Positions 41,046 through 50,073 of a DNA stretch of 64,000 bases are shown here, piece after piece (within the stretch, counting starts at the first letter, position 1; every line of letters begins with the position of its first letter). The translations under genes were made by a program, and so were the position numbers. The stretch is from Oceanobacillus caeni (GTDB lineage: Bacteria > Bacillota > Bacilli > Bacillales > Amphibacillaceae): the NCBI RefSeq assembly GCF_019037185.1, contig NZ_JAHHXM010000004.1:62001-126000 (forward strand), in the 5' to 3' direction. A model generated the notes under the pieces. That model saw only the letters and a program-made list of their open reading frames with translations. It was not told where the DNA came from and searched no databases.

Positions 41046-42359
41046 ATGAAACGAAAACGCATCTTTTTAGTAACTATTGGCGCGGTTGTTTTGTTATTTG
41101 TAGGTACGTTACTTTATGCCATTTTAAGAGATGACGATCCATATCGCTATTTTACTGGACTCGGAGAAGAAATTAGTGTAACGCCAGATGATTCGAAAAT
41201 CGCTTTTTCTTACTATGTAGATGGTAAGGAATCCATTTATACGGCAAATCCTGATGGCACTCATGTTAAACAAATAACCAATTCAAATAACCAGCGGGAT
41301 AGCCAACCAAAATACTCACCTGATGGTAAAAAGCTTGTTTATTTAAGTAAAGATGCGGAAGGGATTCAAACTCTAAGGATGGTCAACCAAGATGGAAGTG
41401 AAGGTAGGCCATTGACGGACAGCAAGTTTCACGTAACAGACGCTATTTTTTCACATGATGGGGAAACAATTTATTTCGTTGCAGTAGAAGCGGAAGAGTT
41501 TAAAAAAGGCGAAGAATCAAGAGAAGGATATGACTTATATTCTATTGAGGTAGATGGGGAACATATGAAAAAGTTGACGGATGCCGATCATTTTTCCATG
41601 GATTATCTCTTTCTTTCGCCTGATGGAGACACGATTTTTTATAGTGAATTTGACGGGAGCAAAGATCGGATTTATTCCTACTCATTCGAAGATGGAAAAG
41701 TAAATATTAGTCCGTCCATTCTTTCTGCGAAGATGATTAATACACAGTCCTTTTATGAACCAAAATTGTCACCGGACGGAAGGTATTTAGCGTTTACAGA
41801 CGTTTCGCAGGAATCACAAGATAGTTCGCTTTTTAAGTATGATTTGTTTTTATTAAACTTGGATACGCAAAAAGTGGAGAGATTAACAGACTTGAAAAAA
41901 GCCGTAACATCTCCAACCTTTTTTCATAAGGAAAATAAAATCGCTTTTCTGGAAAACACTAATTGGTCAAATGCCCCAGCTGTGTATCGGTTAATGACCA
42001 TTGATCCAACAACGCACAACATCGAAGCTGTTAACCTAGATGCACCTCAATCATCAGGTGACAATCGATTCATACAAATGTTTGATCGTTCGGTAAACAC
42101 CTTAACTATTGCGATCCTATATATGTTACTGATGGGGTTACTAAGTGTTTACTTACATTATCATCATTTGGGTAAAGCCTATCTGCCTTCCATCATTAGT
42201 TTTGCGATTGCCATACTAACATTTGCAGCAAGTTTTGTGGTGGCCAGAATGGTTGATCCTTGGTATGGAATTGGACTTATGATGTTGGCTGTAGGGATTT
42301 TTGGCTGTTCCGTGATAATTGTCTTGTTTGTGTTTATTTTTAAGCGGTTTGCGAAATAA
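41046..42359 (+). CDS. Membrane-anchored TolB-like beta-propeller protein
   Basis: A membrane helix (about 5-27) is followed by a large outer domain of PD40/TolB-like repeats: ISVTPDDSKIAFSYY, PKYSPDGKKLVYLS, AIFSHDGETIYFV, LFLSPDGDTIFYS and PKLSPDGRYLAFTD. Three more helices end the protein (about 352-375, 380-403, 408-433). This suggests a surface sensor or scaffold. Length is 437 residues. Exact role unknown. GGGGGGAAG precedes the ATG. Confidence 0.75.
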   Translation: MKRKRIFLVTIGAVVLLFVGTLLYAILRDDDPYRYFTGLGEEISVTPDDSKIAFSYYVDGKESIYTANPDGTHVKQITNSNNQRDSQPKYSPDGKKLVYLSKDAEGIQTLRMVNQDGSEGRPLTDSKFHVTDAIFSHDGETIYFVAVEAEEFKKGEESREGYDLYSIEVDGEHMKKLTDADHFSMDYLFLSPDGDTIFYSEFDGSKDRIYSYSFEDGKVNISPSILSAKMINTQSFYEPKLSPDGRYLAFTDVSQESQDSSLFKYDLFLLNLDTQKVERLTDLKKAVTSPTFFHKENKIAFLENTNWSNAPAVYRLMTIDPTTHNIEAVNLDAPQSSGDNRFIQMFDRSVNTLTIAILYMLLMGLLSVYLHYHHLGKAYLPSIISFAIAILTFAASFVVARMVDPWYGIGLMMLAVGIFGCSVIIVLFVFIFKRFAK

Positions 42360-42432
42360 AGGATAGTTGTGCATGGGAAAGGTTATAAGATACGTTATTT
42401 TATATTGAAAATATATTATGTTTAATGTTTAA

Positions 42433-42466
42433 GTAGCACCCCCGATATTAGGAGGTGCTACTTTTA
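42433..42466 (+). terminator. Terminator after the TolB-like gene
   Basis: GTAGCACCCCC pairs with GGAGGTGCTAC, followed by TTTTATG. Confidence 0.75.
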
Positions 42467-42570
42467 TGTAAAGTATCCTTTACAGTCGGGTTTCCTTTAC
42501 TTTATAATGATGGATAGAAGATGAATTGTATAACAAGATAAAATTACTTCAATAAGGAGGAGGGGGTTTC

Positions 42571-42960
42571 ATGAAAATGAGTAGTAAGGCAGGGAGAAGG
42601 CTTTTCTTCATAAGTGGTTTTATATTTCTACTTAATAGTTTGCTTATCATTTTTTCCAGCATATCAACAGGAGATTTCTTTGTTGGACATGAGCTTGTTT
42701 TTTTAGGTACGGCTGTTATGTCCTTTTGTCTATCCTATCTCTATCCACAATTTAAAGAAGATGATGAGCGTTCAAAAAGAATACGAGAAAGAGGAGTGTT
42801 TTTTAGTTTCCTCTTTATTTTGGGTTATATGATTATTCTCATGCCACTCTTTCAATTGAAAATCATTGATCTAAACGGATATCAGACGGTTAGTTTGTTA
42901 GCAACACTAGCGATGATAACTGTATTTTCTTCATTTGTCGTTTTGTCAAAGCGCTACTAA
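42571..42960 (+). CDS. Four-helix membrane protein of unknown function
   Basis: 129 residues with helices at about 9-29, 38-57, 75-95 and 105-125 and a charged middle loop (KEDDERSKRIRERG). This layout occurs in small DUF-type membrane proteins of Bacillaceae. I do not recognise the family. AAGGAGGAGGGGG before the ATG is a strong ribosome binding site. Confidence 0.65.
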   Translation: MKMSSKAGRRLFFISGFIFLLNSLLIIFSSISTGDFFVGHELVFLGTAVMSFCLSYLYPQFKEDDERSKRIRERGVFFSFLFILGYMIILMPLFQLKIIDLNGYQTVSLLATLAMITVFSSFVVLSKRY

Positions 42961-43095
42961 GGTTACTTTGGTTTTGAAAAAATAGTCGATAATTGTAGAA
43001 CGATTATTAAAGGAATCTCGTCCATTTTGTAGAAATTATTCATATAAGATTATTGCCTCGAAACACTAACGGAATCTACAAGGAAGGTGAATGAT

Positions 43096-43626
43096 ATGCC
43101 AAAAAGAAATTTTGTTGCAAGAAATCTATTAAAATGGATGCCAAATGACGAGCAAAGCATGTATGAAAGAAAACTTACTGATGTTATGAAACGTTTAAAG
43201 GTTCAAGATTTTCATTTCAATTGGGATCGTACTAGCTGCTATGTTGAATTTGATTACAATGAGAATTTTTACAAACTTGAACACTCTGTTGAAAAGGCTA
43301 AGAAAAAAGGAATTATGCTACGCAATGGATTGGATTGTTTGGTAGAGTTGACTCAATCCTTGGATGATTTATGCGGTATCATTGATAGGGGAATGTTAGA
43401 TTTCGAAACATGGATATCCGGTATGAAACAGTCACCTTCAGAAACAACGGTACCTGAATTCCAGGAAGAATTTGAAATAAAGTATAAGACAGTGGGAAGA
43501 CAAAATTATACGGAATATAATACAGAGGAATTGAATGAACCTATTTCTTTTGGAACGGAACCGTCACGAGGAGAACTTGAACAAAATTCGATTAACCGAC
43601 GGGCGTTGAATAAGGCTAGATTTTAA
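43096..43626 (+). CDS. Hypothetical soluble protein
   Basis: 176 residues, mixed alpha/beta, with no signal peptide or membrane helix. The middle part (VQDFHFNWDRTSCYVEFDYN; LDCLVELTQSLDDLCGIIDR) looks like a compact globular domain, and the last 60 residues are polar and probably disordered. I do not recognise it. I choose ATG 43096 after AAGGAAGGTGA. GTG 43087 overlaps the ribosome binding site. Confidence 0.6.
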   Translation: MPKRNFVARNLLKWMPNDEQSMYERKLTDVMKRLKVQDFHFNWDRTSCYVEFDYNENFYKLEHSVEKAKKKGIMLRNGLDCLVELTQSLDDLCGIIDRGMLDFETWISGMKQSPSETTVPEFQEEFEIKYKTVGRQNYTEYNTEELNEPISFGTEPSRGELEQNSINRRALNKARF

Positions 43627-43816
43627 CGTTTGAAGTACGATAGGATGAGGGGTATTCTATTATAAACTGAATTTAAATGTAGATAGAATCCACTTTGAAT
43701 AATAATTTATCAAAGTGGATTCCTTTTATGAGTGGGCCTATAGGGTGTTTTAGTTAAACTTTACTTATTATTGAATAGGTTCTGTAAAAGTAAAGGTATT
43801 GGTTTTATCCTGTTTG

Positions 43817-43897
43817 CATGCCGATAAAGTACTAGGGACTACTGATATCTCGTGGCTGACCTGCTGATAAAAAGCAATAGATTGCTGATATTTTGTG
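43817..43897 (-). repeat. ATATCAG array 4 (short, minus orientation)
   Basis: Four half-units: TGCCGATAAAGTACTAG, TACTGATATCTCGTG, TGCTGATAAAAAGC and TGCTGATATTTTGTG, spaced about 21 bp. They lie between two convergent genes. Confidence 0.75.
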
Positions 43898-43920
43898 CCA
43901 ATAGGATCACTGTGGATGAG

Positions 43921-43980
43921 TAACGGAACGATGCTTTTGGGAAAAAGGGAAACTCCCAATGATGGAAGTCTTCTTTATAT
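43921..43980 (+). repeat. Dispersed repeat fragment
   Basis: GGGAAACTCCCAATGATGGA followed by AGTCTTCTTTAT matches the right end of the element at 8065-8182. The rest of 43627-44018 shows only this and array 4. Confidence 0.5.
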
Positions 43981-44018
43981 CTATCATTGATTTTTTACAA
44001 TTAGACAATAAGCTTCCA

Positions 44019-45101
44019 CTAATCCCCTTTGGATGCAACCCACTCAATCTGAAAGCTCATTCCTCCCTTAATATATGGAAGTATTGCTCTATCTTTTTTA
44101 ATTACAAGGCCAATAACATTTACTTTATCGTCAGCAGGGAGGTTGCGTTTCGTGATTTGAATTTCGCCTTGATAGCGTCCATATTTTTCGTTATCTATGG
44201 TGATAGATCCTGCCTTTCTTGCTATTGTGTTTTCAGGTTTAACGGGGTAATCTCCAGTTAGTCCGTATTGTCTGGATTCAGTGGAGCGGATAACATCTCT
44301 TGCAGCATCTTGGCGATTGGTTTGTTTTGTTTCTAACCGGTCGTAGATATACTCATCGCCTCCAAAATAATCTGCTCGAAGCAAAACTATTCCTTCCTTA
44401 TATTTTGCAAATTGTTTCATAGATGCTTCACTAATGGATGGGTCACCGATTAAGATTTTATCTACCCACTTATTAGATTCGAATTCCAAAAAGGAAGAAA
44501 AGGTAGATTGTCTTCGCTGTTCTTCAATCGTTGGGAGTCCTTCGAATAGTGGGCCTCTTTTTTCGCCATCACCAGGGATGAATGCCATTACTTTAATACC
44601 CTCTGATTTTAGCCAACGATTTTTTTCATTAAAGTCTTCTAAAGCTAATCCAGTTTCTGGACGAGGGTAATAATTATGCCAAGCTTCTATGGATGTGAAA
44701 TTTGCTCCATGGTTTCGCAATTGCTCGATGTCTTCTTGGGTAATGGTGCTTGCATTAAGGGCGATTGCCATTTGATTAGATAATTTAGCTATCGTTTCTA
44801 CTGCTACGCCATAATCCACACGTAAACCAGTAATGCCAAAGTTTTTTAATTCGTGGGCATTTTCCCATGAAAGCCTGAGATAGTTTAAAGACTTTGGGGA
44901 AATATCACAGATTAATTCCATGTTGTATTTTATGGCAAGTTTACCCAACGCCAATAGTCTTTCCTTATACATATTGGGGTCGTCTTCCGGGATATGTAGG
45001 GAGGTAAAAATGCTACTGAACCCTAGTTGATTCATTTTTTTAATGTATGTTTCTTGTTCTGTGATAGATTGGTTTGATAAATAAATGGAAATACCAAGCA
45101 T
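44019..45101 (-). CDS. mupG: 6-phospho-N-acetylmuramidase MupG (DUF871)
   Basis: MupG, as described in Staphylococcus aureus, cleaves MurNAc-6-phosphate-GlcNAc after uptake by MurP, giving MurNAc-6-P for MurQ. The protein has an N-terminal TIM barrel (MLGISIYLSN, LGFSSIFTSLHIPEDDP, GLRVDYG, FTSIEAWHNYYPRPETGL, KVMAFIPGD) and a C-terminal cyclophilin-like domain. Length is 360 residues. It is last in the murQ-murP-mupG unit, after an intergenic hairpin. Confidence 0.88.
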   Translation of the reverse strand: MLGISIYLSNQSITEQETYIKKMNQLGFSSIFTSLHIPEDDPNMYKERLLALGKLAIKYNMELICDISPKSLNYLRLSWENAHELKNFGITGLRVDYGVAVETIAKLSNQMAIALNASTITQEDIEQLRNHGANFTSIEAWHNYYPRPETGLALEDFNEKNRWLKSEGIKVMAFIPGDGEKRGPLFEGLPTIEEQRRQSTFSSFLEFESNKWVDKILIGDPSISEASMKQFAKYKEGIVLLRADYFGGDEYIYDRLETKQTNRQDAARDVIRSTESRQYGLTGDYPVKPENTIARKAGSITIDNEKYGRYQGEIQITKRNLPADDKVNVIGLVIKKDRAILPYIKGGMSFQIEWVASKGD

Positions 45102-45132
45102 TTCTATAACACACCTTTCCGTTTTACTAAAG

Positions 45133-45163
45133 AAAAAGGAGGAAAACTACCTTCCTCCTTTTT
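45133..45163 (-). terminator. Hairpin between murP and mupG
   Basis: AAAAAGGAGGAA pairs with TTCCTCCTTTTT, a symmetric stem with T runs on both strands. It could act as a partial terminator or RNA-processing signal that lowers mupG expression relative to murP. Confidence 0.65.
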
Positions 45164-45168
45164 AAATA

Positions 45169-46548
45169 TTAATCCAAGTTATCCGCCATCTCTTCTTTAA
45201 ATCCAAAGAAATAAGTGATGATAAATCCTGCTGTATACGTGATGAGTAAGCCAAGGAAATAGAGTATATACTTATTGTCAGCAATTAATGGAATAAGTGG
45301 GATACCAGAGACTCCGATTCCAGTAGCTGCTGTTTTCATAACTGCTTGGAAGGCCCCACCTACTGCTGCACCAAGACATGCTGTGATAAAAGGTCGGCCC
45401 AGTGGTAAGGTAACACCATAGATTAATGGTTCGCCAATTCCAAGGAATCCTGTTGGAAGACCACCTTTAATAACATTACGTAGACGTTTGTTTTTCGTTT
45501 TTACATAAATCGCAATTGCTGCTCCAACTTGGCTCGCTCCAGCCATTGCAAGGATTGGTAGTAATGCGGTAGAGTTAAAGGTGTTGATTAACTCCATATG
45601 GATTGGCGTCAACCCATGGTGTAGACCGAGCATTACTAATGGTAGGAAGAAACCTGCAAGTAAGGCACCAGCTATAGCACTTCCGATTGCACCGCCTAAG
45701 CTTAACACCGCATTAATTCCAGACGTGATTCCAGTAGATAAGACACCAGCGACTGGCTGTACCACAACTAAAGTTAATAGACCGACAACTAAAATCGTTA
45801 GTAATGGAGTAAAAATAATATCAACTGCATTTGGGATAATTTTTCTGAATTGCTTTTCAAAAAATACCATGAGCCAAGCGGCAAACATCGCACCAATTAA
45901 TCCACCGTAACCAGGTGTTAAATTATTTCCAAAGAGAGTAATGTCTGCAAGCGCTGGGTTCATGGTGATGATACCTGCGATAGCACCTAATACTGGGGTG
46001 CCTCCAAATTCCTTTGCTGTATTCCAAGCAACAACAATCGCTAAATAGGCAAAAATACTGCCGCCGAGAACCGTTAGAAGTTGCATCCATGTTAATGTGT
46101 CATCAACACCGGAGTTTTTCAAAAATCCTACCGTACCGTTGATGATTCCAGAACCAACAATACCAGGAATAAGTGGTATGAAAATGCTTCCAATTTTACG
46201 TAGCAAATTTTTCATTGGTGTGTTATTTTTCTTCTTAATTCCTGCTTTTGTCATTTCCGCAATATTATCTTCATTGACATCAAGTGCCTCTCCCATTTTT
46301 ATTCCTGTAATGCTCGTAATGTGGTTAGAAACTTTGTTGACGGTACCAGGGCCAACAACGATTTGTAAGGTGTCGTCCTCCACGACACCCATGACTCCAT
46401 CTGTTTGTTTCAATTGTTTGATGTCTGCTTTTTCATATTCTTTTAAATTAATTCGTACACGAGTCATGCAGTGGGTAAAGGAACGAATATTTTCGGCCCC
46501 ACCAACATGTTCAAGTATCTCTCTTGCTAATTTCTCCTCCTTTTTCAT
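45169..46548 (-). CDS. murP: PTS N-acetylmuramic acid transporter, EIIBC
   Basis: MurP imports and phosphorylates MurNAc-containing sugars. The EIIB domain has its phospho-acceptor cysteine at C27 in FTHCMTRVR, and the EIIC domain has about ten helices with the substrate motif GIGEPLIYGVTLPLGRPF. No EIIA domain is attached, so a general EIIA (glucose type) must serve it. Length is 459 residues. It lies 20 bp after murQ with GAGGAGGGAG as ribosome binding site. Named by operon context, as MurP is close to sucrose/trehalose EIIBC. Confidence 0.88.
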   Translation of the reverse strand: MKKEEKLAREILEHVGGAENIRSFTHCMTRVRINLKEYEKADIKQLKQTDGVMGVVEDDTLQIVVGPGTVNKVSNHITSITGIKMGEALDVNEDNIAEMTKAGIKKKNNTPMKNLLRKIGSIFIPLIPGIVGSGIINGTVGFLKNSGVDDTLTWMQLLTVLGGSIFAYLAIVVAWNTAKEFGGTPVLGAIAGIITMNPALADITLFGNNLTPGYGGLIGAMFAAWLMVFFEKQFRKIIPNAVDIIFTPLLTILVVGLLTLVVVQPVAGVLSTGITSGINAVLSLGGAIGSAIAGALLAGFFLPLVMLGLHHGLTPIHMELINTFNSTALLPILAMAGASQVGAAIAIYVKTKNKRLRNVIKGGLPTGFLGIGEPLIYGVTLPLGRPFITACLGAAVGGAFQAVMKTAATGIGVSGIPLIPLIADNKYILYFLGLLITYTAGFIITYFFGFKEEMADNLD

Positions 46549-46568
46549 TCTGACTCCCTCCTCATTAG

Positions 46569-47453
46569 CTATTTCGTATTTCGAATAAAGCCTTTTGACT
46601 CTTCTAATTTCTTAACCGCTTGATCAAATGTACAATTTAATAAAATCATGACAATGGCAGCTTTAACGTTATAATTTGCTTTTTTCAAGTAATCTGCTGC
46701 TGTTACATAATCAGCATTGGTTGCTTCCATAATAATGTGTTTGGATCGTTCGATTAGCTTCTTGTTTGTTGGTTGGACATCAACCATTAAGTTTTGATAA
46801 ACCTTTCCAATCCCAATCATCGCTGTTGTCGTAATCATGTTTAGGACAAGCTTTTGCGATGTGCCAGCTTTTAATCGAGTAGATCCTGTGATGATTTCTG
46901 GGCCTGTGACCACTTCAATTTTTACATTAGCAATTTTTCCAATTTCAGAGTCTTTATTGTTACTAATGCTGACCGTTTTTGCACCAATTTCATTTGCGTA
47001 TTGTAAGCCACCAATGACATAAGGCGTTCTCCCGCTTGCTGCTATTCCAATTACGGTATCTTTCTCTGTTAATGAAATGGCTTTTAGGTCATCACCTCCT
47101 AAAGTATTATTATCTTCGGCACCTTCAATCGCCTCTGTAATGGCCTTCGATCCTCCCGCTATGAGGCCCTGAACGAGGTCGTGCGATACTCCAAAGGTTG
47201 GGGGACATTCTGAAGCATCTAGGATTCCTAAACGTCCACTTGTTCCAGCACCAATATATATTAATCTACCACCTTGCTTAAAAGACTCGATAGCAAAATT
47301 GACAGCCCTTTCAATTTGAGGAATTTCTTTAGCTATCGCTGTTGGAACTTTACTATCTTCTTGATTCATTATCTCTAAAATTTCTCTGATAGGTTTTATA
47401 TCTATATCTATGCTATGCGGGTTTCTTAATTCTGTTGTTAATTTGTTTAGCAT
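46569..47453 (-). CDS. murQ: N-acetylmuramic acid 6-phosphate etherase
   Basis: MurQ removes the lactyl ether from MurNAc-6-P to give GlcNAc-6-P. The SIS-domain signature GGRLIYIGAGTSGRLGILDA with ECPPTFG is complete, followed by EGAEDN and SGRTPYVIGG. The C-terminal helical part ends in a UBA-like segment (AAIVMILLNCTFDQAVKKLE). Length is 294 residues. It is the first gene after the promoter at 47481-47509. Confidence 0.95.
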   Translation of the reverse strand: MLNKLTTELRNPHSIDIDIKPIREILEIMNQEDSKVPTAIAKEIPQIERAVNFAIESFKQGGRLIYIGAGTSGRLGILDASECPPTFGVSHDLVQGLIAGGSKAITEAIEGAEDNNTLGGDDLKAISLTEKDTVIGIAASGRTPYVIGGLQYANEIGAKTVSISNNKDSEIGKIANVKIEVVTGPEIITGSTRLKAGTSQKLVLNMITTTAMIGIGKVYQNLMVDVQPTNKKLIERSKHIIMEATNADYVTAADYLKKANYNVKAAIVMILLNCTFDQAVKKLEESKGFIRNTK

Positions 47454-47480
47454 TTTCTCACCCTTTCTTCTTACACTTTT

Positions 47481-47542
47481 ATTTTACAAATTATGAAATA
47501 TAAAGTCAATATAACATTAATAAACTATGAAATTTTATTTCA
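47481..47542 (-). promoter_or_regulatory. Promoter and RpiR-type operator of the MurNAc genes
   Basis: On the minus strand TTGACT (47509-47504) and TAAAAT (47486-47481) are 17 bp apart. A perfect palindrome TGAAATTTTATTTCA (47528-47542) lies just upstream of the -35. A half-site TGAAAT (47494-47499) lies in the spacer. TGAAAT-N3-ATTTCA is typical of RpiR-family operators, so MurR is the likely binder. Confidence 0.7.
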
Positions 47543-47610
47543 CTATAGTTATAGGGAAAGAAAGTATCAGGCTAGGATTCGAGGGAAAGCCCCCAAATGT
47601 TAAGCTGTGA

Positions 47611-48465
47611 TTACCTTCTTAGTCGAATTACTTCATTTCGTGCCTCATGGTAGCGGGAGAGGACATTTTCACCTTTTTTATTTAAGACGCTAAGGTACAA
47701 TGCGTCAATAATGGTTAGTTGTGTCATTCTTGAAGGGATACTTCCAATTCGATAATCTTGTTCAACGACTGGTGTACAAAGTCGGATATCCGCTTCTTTA
47801 TACAGTGGGGACTTATCAAGATTGGTAATTGCAATCACAGTTGCTCCTTCTTTTTGAGCAAATCGGGATAGTTCCAAAACATCTTTTGTTTTTCCTGACA
47901 TACTAATCGCGATGACAACATCATTTTTATTTAAATAGGGAATAGATGACAGTAAAAAGTGAAAGTCTTGATGGGCTGTACTGGGATATCCAAGTTTCGT
48001 AAATTTATAAAAACCATCCAATGCCGCTGTTGCTGACCCACCGACCCCATAGAAAACAAGTTTATCCGCATGAAGAATCTTATCCACTGCTTTTTCAAAT
48101 TCTTTTCGTTCTAATGAGGTAGTGATTGCTTCAATGGCAGATTTATTGACAAAGGAAACTTGTTGAAAAATATCATAGGGTTCGCTCTTTTTTTGCAGAA
48201 AATTAAAATCAGTAAGGTTAAAATCTTCCTTTGCCAACTCTTTGGCAAGTTCTAATTTGAATGTTTTAAAACTCTCTATTCCAATGGATTTACAAAAGCG
48301 AACAACACTTGATTCGCTTGTTCCGGCTTTCCTAGAAAGGTCCTTCGTCGTCATATTAGGAATAAGTTTTGGATTTTCCAACACATAAATACCCATCTTC
48401 TTTTCCGCTTCTGATAAAGTATGGAGATTTTCGTTAATTCTCGCAAGTATAGAGTTCATAATCAT
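47611..48465 (-). CDS. murR: RpiR-family regulator of MurNAc catabolism
   Basis: An N-terminal helix-turn-helix (MTTKDLSRKAGTSESSVVRF then CKSIGIESF) and a C-terminal SIS sugar-phosphate-binding domain (VFYGVGGSATAALDGFYKF; VVIAISMSGKTKDVLELS) make this an RpiR-type repressor. Its position before murQ and the palindrome in between indicate control by MurNAc-6-P. I start at ATG 48465, preceded by AGAGAGGAAAT (284 residues). ATG 48459 is the alternative. A longer frame to 48516 has no ribosome binding site. Confidence 0.85.
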   Translation of the reverse strand: MIMNSILARINENLHTLSEAEKKMGIYVLENPKLIPNMTTKDLSRKAGTSESSVVRFCKSIGIESFKTFKLELAKELAKEDFNLTDFNFLQKKSEPYDIFQQVSFVNKSAIEAITTSLERKEFEKAVDKILHADKLVFYGVGGSATAALDGFYKFTKLGYPSTAHQDFHFLLSSIPYLNKNDVVIAISMSGKTKDVLELSRFAQKEGATVIAITNLDKSPLYKEADIRLCTPVVEQDYRIGSIPSRMTQLTIIDALYLSVLNKKGENVLSRYHEARNEVIRLRR

Positions 48466-48649
48466 ATTTCCTCTCTTTGACAAAGTGGGGACGGTTCTTT
48501 TATTTTCATTATACAAGGAAATCGGTTTGTTGCATATCTTATATTGGGCTAGGTGGGCTATGATTAAAAGAAGAAGGGTTTGTGATATTTTGTTTGAGGG
48601 TTTTTAAAAAACTGGGTGAAGAAAAGGTGGTTATTTCATTAAATTGCTT

Positions 48650-48962
48650 TGCACTGATAAAAGTCGACTGCCCTACTGATATCTGGTGCCTGCTTGCCGA
48701 AAAAAGTCAACTGCCTACTGATATCTGGTAGCTGCTTGCCGAAAAAAGTCAATTGCCTACTGATATCTGGTAGCTGATTGCTGATAAAAAGCAACTGCTT
48801 ACTGATAACCGGTAGCTGCTTGCCGAAAAAAGTCAACTGCCTGCTGATATCCGGTACTTTATCCCGATAAAAGGCACATGCCCTCCTGATAAAGAGGCCC
48901 TGAATCCTGATATCCCACGCACCAATCCTGATATCCCGCTCCACATTTTCAATATCCCACCA
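48650..48962 (-). repeat. ATATCAG array 5 (minus orientation)
   Basis: About 14 half-units alternate TACTGATATCTGGTAGCTG and TTGCCGAAAAAAGTCAACTG or TTGCTGATAAAAAGCAACTG. Copies near the middle are almost the same, and copies towards 48960 decay to CCTGATATCC. The region lies between murR and csaB. The rest of 48466-48988 has no gene. Confidence 0.85.
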
Positions 48963-48988
48963 CACCCCAACAAAAAAACGAGCACTTT

Positions 48989-50068
48989 CTATGCTCGTTT
49001 CCTCTTCAACATCTCCAACGCGTACATCGGCGTATGCAGAGCCTGTTTCTGATAAGGCTCCACACACTTCCTTAATTCCGCACGTTTATTTTCTCTGTCT
49101 TCCAATATAGAATCTGCTACCGTAAACAATGCTTCTCCATCCCAATCGTCTATTTCTGTGTTGCCAATGACTGGTTGTTTACAGATCTCGGCAAAGGCAT
49201 CAATCTTTGGGTCGTAGGAAAGGGCGATGAATGGGGTGTATGTGATTGCTGAGAAAATAAGGGAGTGTAGTCTCATGCCGATGAGTAAATCGGCTTTTCC
49301 AATGATGGCTATTTTCTCTTCAACTTCACAATCACATGGGAAAATCTCGCTCGCTTCTTGCATCAAATCGCCTACGTCCATGGATGCTTTTTCATCATGT
49401 TTTCCGTGCATAGGGACAAACACGATCGAATAGCCTTTTCTGGCAAGCTTATCCAATGCCTCTGCGATATACTTTTTGAACGTTATTTGGCTTGGCCAAT
49501 CGCGAACAGAAACAGCTACAATGGGACCATTACGGCTTCCTTGCCAGTCGCATGAAAAAGTATTGCTGTTCAAGCCTAGTACGGGATCGGGCACAATCGT
49601 GGAGTCCTTGCTTACGCCAAGTTCATCTAATAGCCTTTTTGAATCCAAATCTCGAACCGTAATATGCTCGACTTTATTTAATGTATGTTTCACAATCCAT
49701 TTGCTTAATTTATTGGAAATCGGGCCCATCCCTTGTGCATAAATAAAGACAGGCTTTTTATAAAATGTTGCAAGTTGGATGATACCGCTATAATACGGAA
49801 TAGACTTCAATCCAGTTTTATCTTGTAAAAGACTGCCGCCACCACTAATGAGGCCATCCGCTTTTTTTATAATGGCTGAAATTTCCCCGAGGTGATGCCG
49901 GTCAACGGAGTCTACTCCATACATCTCTTTCGTATATGACGGGTTGTTGGACAGAACGGTAATGTCGATATCCGCTTGAATGCCGCGCAATCCTTGTATA
50001 ATCGAATATAAAATCGCCTCGTCACCACAGTTATCAAATCCATAATAACCTGATAGAACAACATGCAT
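48989..50068 (-). CDS. csaB: Polysaccharide pyruvyl transferase CsaB
   Basis: CsaB adds pyruvate ketals to secondary cell wall polymers, which lets SLH-domain proteins bind the wall. Motifs: VVLSGYYGFDNCGDEAILYS, LISGGGSLLQDKTG, VFIYAQGMGPI and LLIGMRLHSLIFSA. Length is 359 residues. I start at ATG 50068, as GAGGTGA lies just before it. GTG 50077 overlaps the stop of the upstream gene. It is translationally linked to the DUF5693 gene. Confidence 0.92.
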   Translation of the reverse strand: MHVVLSGYYGFDNCGDEAILYSIIQGLRGIQADIDITVLSNNPSYTKEMYGVDSVDRHHLGEISAIIKKADGLISGGGSLLQDKTGLKSIPYYSGIIQLATFYKKPVFIYAQGMGPISNKLSKWIVKHTLNKVEHITVRDLDSKRLLDELGVSKDSTIVPDPVLGLNSNTFSCDWQGSRNGPIVAVSVRDWPSQITFKKYIAEALDKLARKGYSIVFVPMHGKHDEKASMDVGDLMQEASEIFPCDCEVEEKIAIIGKADLLIGMRLHSLIFSAITYTPFIALSYDPKIDAFAEICKQPVIGNTEIDDWDGEALFTVADSILEDRENKRAELRKCVEPYQKQALHTPMYALEMLKRKRA

Positions 50069-50073
50069 TCGGG

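Noticed and set aside
48639-49067. Minus-strand frame of 142 codons over array 5
   Set aside because: Repeat-derived and overlaps csaB in another frame.
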